A stretch of 46,500 nucleotides of DNA from CAYOKT01 sp964404605 (GTDB lineage Bacteria > Electryoneota > Electryoneia > Electryoneales > Electryoneaceae). Positions 7,969 to 14,982 of the stretch are shown one piece after another (position 1 is the stretch's first letter; each line of letters begins with the position of its first letter). The stretch is from the NCBI GenBank assembly GCA_964404605.1, contig CAYOKT010000015.1, positions 1-46,500 of the forward strand, written 5' to 3'. The notes beneath the pieces are model-generated. The model ran no database searches, was not told where the DNA came from, and worked only from the letters and a program-made list of their open reading frames with translations. The translations under genes and the position numbers were made by a program.

Positions 7969-8000
7969 TGGTGGACCGATTCAGGTGAATCGGTCCACCA
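7969..8000 (-). terminator. Perfect 15-bp inverted repeat at the end of the secreted FG-GAP gene
   Basis: TGGTGGACCGATTCA at 7969-7983 is followed after two bases by its exact reverse complement at 7986-8000, which ends three bases past the stop codon of the 8004-10331 gene. It is the strongest hairpin in the window. No U-run follows, so it is either a factor-assisted terminator or a 3'-end stabiliser. Confidence 0.55.
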
Positions 8001-8003
8001 GGC

Positions 8004-10331
8004 TCAGCGCAGGAGGATCATCTTCTTCAGGTCGCGGAAGCCGTTCGCCCGCAGTTCGACGAAGTAGACCCCGCTCGCCAGCCGGTCCGCGACGAACACC
8101 GCTTCGTGCACCCCGGCCGGCCGCCGCCCGTCGACCAGGCGCGCGACCTCCCGGCCGGAGACGTTGTACACCGTCAGCCGGACAGTCCCCGCCTCCTTCA
8201 TGCAGAACCGGATGGCCGTCGTCGAATTGAAGGGGTTGGGGCGGTTCTGGGCGAGAAAATAGGTGCTCGGGACACCGCTCTCCGCGACGCCGTAATAGGC
8301 GGAGCCCGTCAGCCCGATGACCTGCTCCCCGCCCGCCTGGTAGTCGTTATGGGTAAAGGTGACACTGCCCGAGAAGTCTCCGATCTGCCCCGGCTGCCAG
8401 GCGAGGGTGATCGAGATGGTCGCGCCCGGCTGGACCGGGAGGGGGAAATCCCCCACCACCTGGACCTGGTCCTCGACGGCCGGGTCCACGGTCCAGGAGA
8501 CGATCAGTCCCGGTGCGCTCCCCTCGTTGGTGATCTCCAGCTCCGCAAAGCCGGTCTCGCCGACGGTGACTTCCCCGAAGTTGAGGACAAGAGGCTCGAA
8601 GGCGAGGGAGGGCAGGGCGATGGCGTTCCCGGCCAGCGTGAGGGCCGTCTCCCCACCGACGGAGGTGTCGCTGTGGGTGATGGTCAAGGTGCCGGTGAGG
8701 AGGCCGGCGGCCGAGGGCGTCCAGACGATGTGCGCCGTCTCGGTGTCGCCCGGGGCGAGGGTCAGCGGCGGCGACAGGTCGATCGAGAAATCCTCCGCGT
8801 GTGCGACATCGAACTCCAGCGCCTCGATCTCGCCCTCCTCCGTGCCCCAGTTGATGATCTCCAGGTCCACCGCGCTGCTGTCGCCGACCTCCACCTCCCC
8901 GAAGTCGAGGGTGCGGGGGCGGAACGCGAAGCGCGGGCCCTCGATCACCCCGGCCTCGGTGGGGGAATAGACCCGGTTTCCTTCGCGCGTCCCCGCCGGC
9001 ATCGCCCACTCGAGAATCGGCTGGGTCGCGGTGACCGGCAGGTCATAGACCGCCGTATAGCCGAGGATGCTGTGGACCACGATCGGCAGGATGCCATCCT
9101 CGGGCGGGAAGAGCGCCGTGTAGATCCGGGGGATGTTCTCGTTGGTCGTGATGTCCACCGGGAACCCGGGCAGGGGGCTGTGGTTCCTCAACCCGAAAAG
9201 CTGCGTCTCGCCGACGGTGAGGGTCATCGAGGCGACGAAGAGCAGCGCCTCGGAGGCGCTGTTCTCCCGCATCGCCGAGATGGTCTCGCGCATCCCGTTG
9301 TTCGTCTGCAGGGAGTAGGGGAATCCCGCCAGGTACGCCCCGTCCAGACCGACCGCGTGGAGGAAGTCGTTGGACGCCTTGACCAGGAGGTCGGGCGAGC
9401 CGTCCGCGTCCACGTCCGCCACGGACATCGAGGTGATCTGCACCCCGTCCACGTTGGTCAGGCTCATCGGGAAGCCGGCCACGACCAAGCCGTCATCCGT
9501 CCAGGCGTTCACCCCCACGGTGCTGCACAGGGAGACGATCCACCCCGTCTCCGTCGGGATGATCACCGGCCCGGCGATGTAGCCGTCCGCCGAGGCGGTG
9601 AATCCGACCGGCCAGCCGGGCAGTTCATCCATCCCCCCGACCGACCGCGCGTGGAGCTGGTTGTTCTGCGTGGCCCAGACGATTACGGGGTCGTGCGTAT
9701 CATCCCCCGGAACGACCACCGGGCCGGCGACCCAGTGAGTCTGGCCGTTCAGCGGCCAGGGGAAACCGGCCGCCGCCGACCCGTCGCCGTTCAACGCGTA
9801 GAGGGTGTCATAGGCGGTGTAGATCACCTCGTCCGCACCGTCATCGTCGATGTCGGCGAGGGTCACGGTCGAAATGTCGATGTGCCCCGCCCCCATCGCG
9901 TATCCGCGGGTCACGCCGGTAAGGATGTCGCCGCTGAGGGAGAAGGCGGCGATGGCCCGCGTCGTCGCCGTCGGGCTGCGCAGGGCGGCGACCAGTTCCA
10001 GATCGCCGTCACCGTCCAGGTCCCCGATGTTCGGACCGGCGCAAAGGTAGTTCGCGCCCGCGGGATTGGGAACCGTCCCGCTGACCGCCCACGAATTCAG
10101 CTCGTTGCCGTCGATGTCATAGACACGGATCGTGGTCGCCGTCGCGGTGACGACCAGGCGGACCCCGTCCTGGGTCACGGCGATGGAGAGCGGGTTGGGT
10201 TCCACGAAGGAAGAGGTGTTCGGGATACCGTAATCATGCGGCCACCCGTCCCTCAGGACCGGCTGGGCATGGATTGATGTCGTCGCTGCGGACAGGACCG
10301 CGGCAAGGAACACTCCGAGCAGGCGTCTCAT
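8004..10331 (-). CDS. Secreted FG-GAP/VCBS and HYDIN-like repeat protein with C-terminal sorting domain
   Basis: A 775-residue exported protein. The start at 10331 (MRRLLGVFLAAVLSAA, then a likely cut after HA) has AGGAGG upstream; the frame is open further 5' but without a signal peptide. Calcium-binding-like FG-GAP/VCBS repeats appear at about residues 100 (GDLDGDGDLE), 155 (ADIDDDGADEV) and 305 (ADVDADGSPDL), consistent with a beta-propeller. Two HYDIN/ASPM-like immunoglobulin-fold repeats follow at about 464-570 and 574-680 (LDFGEVEVGDSS and LNFGEVTVGETG). The last 80 residues begin QNRPNPFNSTTAIRF and include YNVSGREVARL and LASGVYFVEL, the type-A or FlgD-like C-terminal sorting domain common in this part of the bacterial tree. 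It is probably surface-attached or secreted. The cargo role is unknown. Confidence 0.85.
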   Translation of the reverse strand: MRRLLGVFLAAVLSAATTSIHAQPVLRDGWPHDYGIPNTSSFVEPNPLSIAVTQDGVRLVVTATATTIRVYDIDGNELNSWAVSGTVPNPAGANYLCAGPNIGDLDGDGDLELVAALRSPTATTRAIAAFSLSGDILTGVTRGYAMGAGHIDISTVTLADIDDDGADEVIYTAYDTLYALNGDGSAAAGFPWPLNGQTHWVAGPVVVPGDDTHDPVIVWATQNNQLHARSVGGMDELPGWPVGFTASADGYIAGPVIIPTETGWIVSLCSTVGVNAWTDDGLVVAGFPMSLTNVDGVQITSMSVADVDADGSPDLLVKASNDFLHAVGLDGAYLAGFPYSLQTNNGMRETISAMRENSASEALLFVASMTLTVGETQLFGLRNHSPLPGFPVDITTNENIPRIYTALFPPEDGILPIVVHSILGYTAVYDLPVTATQPILEWAMPAGTREGNRVYSPTEAGVIEGPRFAFRPRTLDFGEVEVGDSSAVDLEIINWGTEEGEIEALEFDVAHAEDFSIDLSPPLTLAPGDTETAHIVWTPSAAGLLTGTLTITHSDTSVGGETALTLAGNAIALPSLAFEPLVLNFGEVTVGETGFAELEITNEGSAPGLIVSWTVDPAVEDQVQVVGDFPLPVQPGATISITLAWQPGQIGDFSGSVTFTHNDYQAGGEQVIGLTGSAYYGVAESGVPSTYFLAQNRPNPFNSTTAIRFCMKEAGTVRLTVYNVSGREVARLVDGRRPAGVHEAVFVADRLASGVYFVELRANGFRDLKKMILLR

Positions 10332-10710
10332 GGCTTCCTCCTGTGTGCTCGTTCCCTTTTCGGATGCCGTAAGGTAACGCCTCCCGGCGGCCGGTTGGCC
10401 GCCCGGGCCCGGCCGGAGCGAATCTCCCGCCCTCCGCCTCCCGTTCTGGCACCGGGATTGCTCCATAGTCCGGTGAAACGAGAGAAGCAACACCGGAACG
10501 GGAATGATGCGGCTCAAATCGCGGAAAAAGTGTGGCGTGGCCGGCACAGTGTGGGGAAAAAGAGGGGATCGGCTCCCCGCCGCACGGTTGAACCCCGGCG
10601 GGTGGACGAGTACCTTGTCGGGGTACCTTGCCGGCCGACGGGCGCACAGCCGCGGGGGCGCACGGCATGAGTTCCGCTGGGCATTTCACTGTTCCGCATG
10701 GGAGGAAGTC
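10332..10710. other. Divergent intergenic region
   Basis: This 379-base spacer separates the minus-strand secreted protein from the plus-strand FlgT-like pair. It holds the ribosome-binding sites of both genes and one candidate plus-strand promoter at 10588-10616. I see no convincing gene; an in-frame extension of the FlgT-like gene here has a different composition and no signal peptide. No clear minus-strand promoter was found. Confidence 0.6.
10588..10616 (+). promoter_or_regulatory. Candidate promoter of the FlgT-like gene pair
   Basis: TTGAAC and TACCTT are separated by 17 bases. The predicted leader before the GTG at 10711 is about 90 bases. The -10 element is weaker than in the other candidates. 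Confidence 0.35.
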
Positions 10711-11907
10711 GTGGTGAGACAGGGATATCGTATTCTGGCAGCCACTCTTGCGCTCGCACTGGTCGCCGGCCTCGCGCCGCGCGCCCGGGCGCAGATCGAA
10801 GTGATCGATGAGAAGCTCGTCCGGGTCACCGCCAGCGGGCACGCGGAGAAGGGCCGGAGGAAAACCCGCGAACGCAACGCCCGGGACATGGCGCTGCGGA
10901 ACGCCGTCGAGCAGGTGGTCAACGACCTGTTGCGGGACGCCGTGGAGCGCGAGGCGTTCGCCAACGTCCAGGGTGATTTTTACCAGGATGTGAACCGCTA
11001 CATCCAGGATTACAGCTTCAAGAAGAAGAACGATGACAACAAGCGGATGAACGTGGTTCTCAGCGTCGTCGTCAACAAGGACCTGATCCAGCAGACCCTC
11101 GTCCAGCTGGGCGTGATCCAGGCCGCGAAGGAGGCTCGCCGCGAGCTGGACCGCTTCACGATCATGCCCTACCTCGACGAGGCGAACTCCTCCCCGGAAG
11201 CGCTGAAGTACAAGGAGCTCTTCTACACCCGCGTCCGTGTCTTCTTCGAGGACCAGGGCATCCCCACCGTGGGGCAGGAGGAGGTGGCGGCGGCCGAGTC
11301 CGACGAGGAGTACCTGGCGAAAGTCAAGGGCTCCGTCGGGGAGGCCGGGGATGAGGACCCGGCCCTGATGGTCGCGCGGAACACCCCGGCGGACATCCTG
11401 GTCAAGATCACCGCGACCATCGAGACGGGCAGCTACGGCGGCGCGGTGACGAAGAAGGTGATCCTCACCATCGGAGCCTACACGGTGATGACCGGGGAGT
11501 TCATCGGCTCCGGGGACGGCTTCAGCGAGCCGCTGGCGCTCTCCAGCGAGTCGGCGAGTGTCGCCGCGGGAATCGACCAGGCGATGAACAACGCCATGTC
11601 CAGGGTGATGGACCGGATCAGCTCCTTCTGGCGGGATTTCGTCAAGGAGGGCCGCCCGATCAAGCTCATCTTCACCGATTTCGACTTCGGCGACATCCGC
11701 TGGGTGCGCGACGCCCTCAAGACCCTGGTCAACGATCAGAAGCGGCTTAAGGCGGCGGGCAACGTGAGCGAATTCATGGTCTGGTACGACGGCAGCGCAG
11801 AGGACCTGATGTACACCCTCTACGATGTTTTCCAGGAACACGATGTGCCCCTCGCCGAAGACCCGGTCCTGATCTCGAACACGATTCGTTTTTACAAGAA
11901 GTTGTAA
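10711..11907 (+). CDS. Exported protein with FlgT-like N-terminal domain (first of tandem pair)
   Basis: About 398 residues. The GTG at 10711 is chosen for the GGAGGAAGTC just upstream and the signal peptide that follows (RILAATLALALVAGLAPRARA); GTG at 10714 is equally possible. Three modules are visible. Residues about 32-125 (VTASGHAEKGRRKTRERNA, then MALRNAVEQVVNDLL) resemble the FlgT N-terminal domain found in periplasmic and lipoprotein assembly factors. A middle module of about 150 residues has DRFTIMPYLDE and PADILVKITATIETG. The C-terminal part (PIKLIFTDFDFGDIRWVRDAL) looks like a small alpha/beta domain. No flagellar gene is present, so a flagellar role should not be assumed. The downstream gene has the same modular plan and follows by 25 bases, so the pair is probably one operon. 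Confidence 0.7.
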   Translation: MVRQGYRILAATLALALVAGLAPRARAQIEVIDEKLVRVTASGHAEKGRRKTRERNARDMALRNAVEQVVNDLLRDAVEREAFANVQGDFYQDVNRYIQDYSFKKKNDDNKRMNVVLSVVVNKDLIQQTLVQLGVIQAAKEARRELDRFTIMPYLDEANSSPEALKYKELFYTRVRVFFEDQGIPTVGQEEVAAAESDEEYLAKVKGSVGEAGDEDPALMVARNTPADILVKITATIETGSYGGAVTKKVILTIGAYTVMTGEFIGSGDGFSEPLALSSESASVAAGIDQAMNNAMSRVMDRISSFWRDFVKEGRPIKLIFTDFDFGDIRWVRDALKTLVNDQKRLKAAGNVSEFMVWYDGSAEDLMYTLYDVFQEHDVPLAEDPVLISNTIRFYKKL

Positions 11908-11932
11908 CCACCGGACCTTGCAGGAGGAGAGA

Positions 11933-13075
11933 ATGCGCTCGATGAGAATACCCGGTCGGCGGTCATGGTGCGCCGTCGCCCTCGCGCTGGCGGCGTTCGC
12001 CCTGTCGGCGTCGGCGGCGGAGGTGGTGGTGGACGGCTACGGTTCGGACCGCGCGGGCGCGGTGAGCGACGCCCAACGGAACGCCGTGGCGACGGTGGTC
12101 GGGCAGTACATCGAAGGCAGCAGCCTGGTCGCCAACTTCGCCCTCGTCTCCGACCGCATTCTCAGCAGCACCCAGGGCTATCTCACCTCCTTCCAGGTGA
12201 TCGAGGAGGGGGCCGGCCCCGCGGGGTACCACGTCCGGGCGCGCGCCGTGGTCGAGACGAAGAGCATCCGCGACGACATCAACGCCATCGCGGTTCTCCG
12301 CGCCTCCCGCGGCAACCCGCGGTTCATCGTCGTTCCCGATCCCAACCCGCTCTCGGAGGCGTTCCGGATCAGCGATCCGGCGGTCGGCGAGACGCAGAAG
12401 GGGATCATCGAATACCTGAGCGAACGCCAGTTCGAGGTGATCCAGGCCCCGATGTACAGCGCCGCTGTCGCCACCGGGTCGCCCGGCATGCTGAAGGACC
12501 TCTCGCTCTTCGGCGCCGGACTGGGCGCGGAGTACGCCGTGTACTTCTCCGTCCTCGGCCGCGAGCAGGGCGCGGGGCGCACCTTCAAGAAGGCGATGGC
12601 CCTGGTCGATCTCTCCGTCGTCCACACCGGGAGCTACCGCATCGTCGCGCAGGTGGAGGGGCGCGCGGAAGCCTCCGACCGGGCCGGGATGGAATTCGCC
12701 TACCGGAAGGCCGCCCGCTCCGCCGCGAAGGAGGCCGCCGGCAAGGCGCTGGACCTCGTGCTCGCGGACTGGAGCCGCGCGGGCAGCACCGCCGGCGCCG
12801 AGTTCACCCTCGTCCTGCAGGACGTCGAAGGCGACGGGCTGAAGCAGTTCGAGGACGCCCTCGCCCGCAGCGGCCGGGTGAAGCGGGTGAACCGCCGCTC
12901 GTACGCCGCGGGCACGGCGACGCTGGCGGTCACGGTGGCGGGTGACCTGCGCGACCTCGGCGACGCGGTCAGCGGGGCGTTGCGGGAGACGGGCGCGGCG
13001 TGGGCGCTGGTCGCCTCGGACGGGAGTTCGCTCACCTACCGGGCGCCGCGGGAGATCATTCAGCCGGTCGAATAG
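11933..13075 (+). CDS. Exported protein with FlgT-like N-terminal domain (second of tandem pair)
   Basis: About 380 residues, start ATG at 11933 with AGGAGGAGA directly upstream. The signal peptide is in SWCAVALALAAFALSASA. The mature N-terminus (EVVVDGYGSDRAGAVSDAQ, then RNAVATVVGQYIEG) matches the FlgT-like domain of the preceding gene: a short strand, a DAxRNAV helix and a YLTSFQVIEEG strand. The middle part (IIEYLSERQFEVIQAP, LGAEYAVYFSVLGRE) resembles a periplasmic LpoB/CsgG-like or FlgT-M domain. The C-terminus (EFTLVLQDVEGDGLKQFEDAL) parallels that of the first protein. The two look like diverged paralogues. A two-component periplasmic complex is inferred only from adjacency and shared architecture. 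Confidence 0.7.
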   Translation: MRSMRIPGRRSWCAVALALAAFALSASAAEVVVDGYGSDRAGAVSDAQRNAVATVVGQYIEGSSLVANFALVSDRILSSTQGYLTSFQVIEEGAGPAGYHVRARAVVETKSIRDDINAIAVLRASRGNPRFIVVPDPNPLSEAFRISDPAVGETQKGIIEYLSERQFEVIQAPMYSAAVATGSPGMLKDLSLFGAGLGAEYAVYFSVLGREQGAGRTFKKAMALVDLSVVHTGSYRIVAQVEGRAEASDRAGMEFAYRKAARSAAKEAAGKALDLVLADWSRAGSTAGAEFTLVLQDVEGDGLKQFEDALARSGRVKRVNRRSYAAGTATLAVTVAGDLRDLGDAVSGALRETGAAWALVASDGSSLTYRAPREIIQPVE

Positions 13076-13121
13076 GCGTCCGAACGGACGCTCAACCTTC
13101 GCGACAGCAAAAGAAGAAACT

Positions 13122-13153
13122 CTTCCCCGGGTGGAGCGTACTTCCCGGGGAAG
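13122..13153 (+). terminator. Hairpin after the FlgT-like pair
   Basis: CTTCCCCGGG at 13122-13131 pairs perfectly with CCCGGGGAAG at 13144-13153 around a 12-base loop, 47 bases after the stop codon. The following bases (TCATGTCTCT) are only mildly T-rich. It is a probable operon terminator. Confidence 0.5.
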
Positions 13154-13278
13154 TCATGTCTCTCGGACCCGCCGAATCTCACCGAAGAGCTCTCCGAATG
13201 AACGATGGGAATGGGAAATGAATATATATTGTGTCCCAATTCCTTTCGTGGCGCACTTTGCAAGCTCGGGGTGAGCCG

Positions 13279-14823
13279 GTGAGTGAAGAGAAAGACACCG
13301 AGGTCCCGCGCCCGTTCGGCGAGGAGATCAAGCCGCAGGAACTGCCCGAGATATTCAAGCGGGTGCTGAAGCACAACCCCACTTTGAACCTGTTCGACGG
13401 GGAACAGGATTACGTTACCCAGCTCCTGCAGGCCCATGTAGTCAAGAAGCAGGTCCGCGAACTGGTGGTGGACGAGATCGCCGCCGCGTTCGCCAGGCCC
13501 GCGCTGGAGAACAAGACCGAGCTGCTGGTCCGCGCCCAGTATTTCCAGGGCGGGTTGCACCATCGCCTCTCCTTCAAGGCGCGGCTGATCCGCGAAATCA
13601 CCTTCGAGAACTATCCCGCCCATGTTCTCTCCCTCATCTCGCCGGTGCACCGGGTATCCAACCTGTTCATCGCCTATCCCTCCAAGGCGCGGCCGGTGTA
13701 CCTGGAAGTCCCGGTCGCAGGGGCTCCGCCCGAGGTCCGTGTCGTCGAGGTGAGCATCGAGTCGATGCGGGCCTATTCCCCGCGAACCAACCGCGTCCTG
13801 CCGAAGACGCGGTACATCGACGGGGTGCGGGTGCAGTTCGTCGAGGTGGGGAAGACGGAGGTCAGCGGGGAGATCAAGCCCCACGGCACCGATGAGATCC
13901 AGATCAACCTCGATCCGCTCTCCTCGGACGCGCGCAAGATCTACAACAGCTACCTGGAGAAGGAGTACATCAAGACGCACCATCCCAAGCACCAGGAGAG
14001 CGCCGCGCCCAGGGCCGCCAAGAAGCTCCCCGCCAAGCCCACGCCCGAGACGGTAAAAAAAGAAGCGATCATCATGATCGCGGACCCCATCCTGCGCCAC
14101 CGGGTGGTCAAGGTGTTGCAGGAGCTCAAATTCCGTTGCACGGAATATGCGACCTACGAGGAGGCGTTCCGCACCTCGCCGCCCCCTCCCTCGGCGATGA
14201 TCGTCCTCGACGCGATGCAGGGACAGGTGCACGCGGTGGACCTCCTCCGCGGCCTGATCATCAAGGAGCTGCTCCTGCCGACCCGTTTCGTCATCATCGC
14301 CGAACGGTACTCCGACGCCCGGCAAAAGGAGTGGGGCGACCTGGGCCAGGGGCTGTTCCTGCGCTCCTCCCTGCCCGAGGAGTGGATACGGAGCAAGCTC
14401 TCCGCCTGGCTGAACATCAAGCCCCCGAAGGTGAGCACCACCCACGGGAAAGGACAGCGCCCCCTCATTCTCGTCGCCGATGACGACCCTGACATCCTCG
14501 ACCTCATCGGGAGCATGTTGACCGACCAGAAGTATCGTGTCATCACCGCCGCCAGCGGGCATGAGGCCCTGCGTTCCGCCCGAAACCTGCAACCGGACCT
14601 CGTGCTCCTGGATATCAACATGCCGAGCCCGTCGGGCCTGGAGGTCCTGCGCACGCTGCGTTCATTCCATGTCACCAAGGACATGCCGGTGATCATCATC
14701 TCGGGGTACCAGCAACAGGAGACGGTGATCCAGGCGATGAAACTCGGCATCACGGACTACATCGTCAAACCCTTCGATGCGACAGCGCTGATGAAACGGG
14801 TGCGGGAGATCGTTCAGGGGTAG
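13279..14823 (+). CDS. Response regulator with PilZ-like N-terminus, degenerate REC and canonical REC
   Basis: About 514 residues from GTG 13279 (VSEEKDTEVPRPFGEEIK); a GTG at 13231 would add 16 residues. The N-terminal 240 residues have the outline of a YcgR/PilZ-type protein (YPSKARPVYLEVP, VVEVSIESMRAYSPR, LSSDARKIYNSYLEKEYI) but lack the RxxxR and (D/N)xSxxG c-di-GMP motifs. Residues about 257-375 look like a receiver domain without clear catalytic residues. Residues about 393-513 form a canonical receiver: acidic ADDDPDILDLI, phosphoacceptor Asp445 in LLDINMP, Ser in IIISGY and Lys in YIVKPF. No DNA-binding domain is present. The hybrid kinase is the next gene, 159 bases downstream, so the two are likely partners. 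Confidence 0.75.
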   Translation: MSEEKDTEVPRPFGEEIKPQELPEIFKRVLKHNPTLNLFDGEQDYVTQLLQAHVVKKQVRELVVDEIAAAFARPALENKTELLVRAQYFQGGLHHRLSFKARLIREITFENYPAHVLSLISPVHRVSNLFIAYPSKARPVYLEVPVAGAPPEVRVVEVSIESMRAYSPRTNRVLPKTRYIDGVRVQFVEVGKTEVSGEIKPHGTDEIQINLDPLSSDARKIYNSYLEKEYIKTHHPKHQESAAPRAAKKLPAKPTPETVKKEAIIMIADPILRHRVVKVLQELKFRCTEYATYEEAFRTSPPPPSAMIVLDAMQGQVHAVDLLRGLIIKELLLPTRFVIIAERYSDARQKEWGDLGQGLFLRSSLPEEWIRSKLSAWLNIKPPKVSTTHGKGQRPLILVADDDPDILDLIGSMLTDQKYRVITAASGHEALRSARNLQPDLVLLDINMPSPSGLEVLRTLRSFHVTKDMPVIIISGYQQQETVIQAMKLGITDYIVKPFDATALMKRVREIVQG

Positions 14824-14826
14824 GAA

Positions 14827-14846
14827 TCCGCCCGGGGACCGGCGGA
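14827..14846 (+). terminator. Hairpin just after the response regulator
   Basis: TCCGCC at 14827-14832 pairs with GGCGGA at 14841-14846 around an eight-base loop, starting three bases past the stop codon. There is no U-tract. The short stem makes this a weaker candidate than the others. Confidence 0.3.
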
Positions 14847-14982
14847 AGGGGATGGGAAAAAGCGCGTGGGAAGGACCCTCCACGGAACCGCATCGCCCGG
14901 AGTGATTCCGGACACAGGAACGCTCTTTTGTCAAGATGATTGCCCCTGCAGCGAATGATCTTTCATGAACAGGGAGGAACTC

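Noticed and set aside
8106..10277. Long plus-strand open frame opposite the secreted FG-GAP protein
   Set aside because: No recognisable motif; the minus-strand protein has a signal peptide, repeats and a sorting tail.
10711..13075. Calling the FlgT-like pair flagellar assembly genes
   Set aside because: Resemblance covers mainly the N-terminal domain, and no flagellar genes are nearby.
13221..13230. AATATATATT as the -10 of the response regulator promoter
   Set aside because: The -10-like sequence is real, but no acceptable -35 hexamer lies 16-18 bases upstream, so I did not list it as a promoter.
13249..13262. A sigma54-like TGGCGC...TTGCA element upstream of the response regulator
   Set aside because: The distance between the GG and GC elements is two bases too short for a sigma54 promoter.
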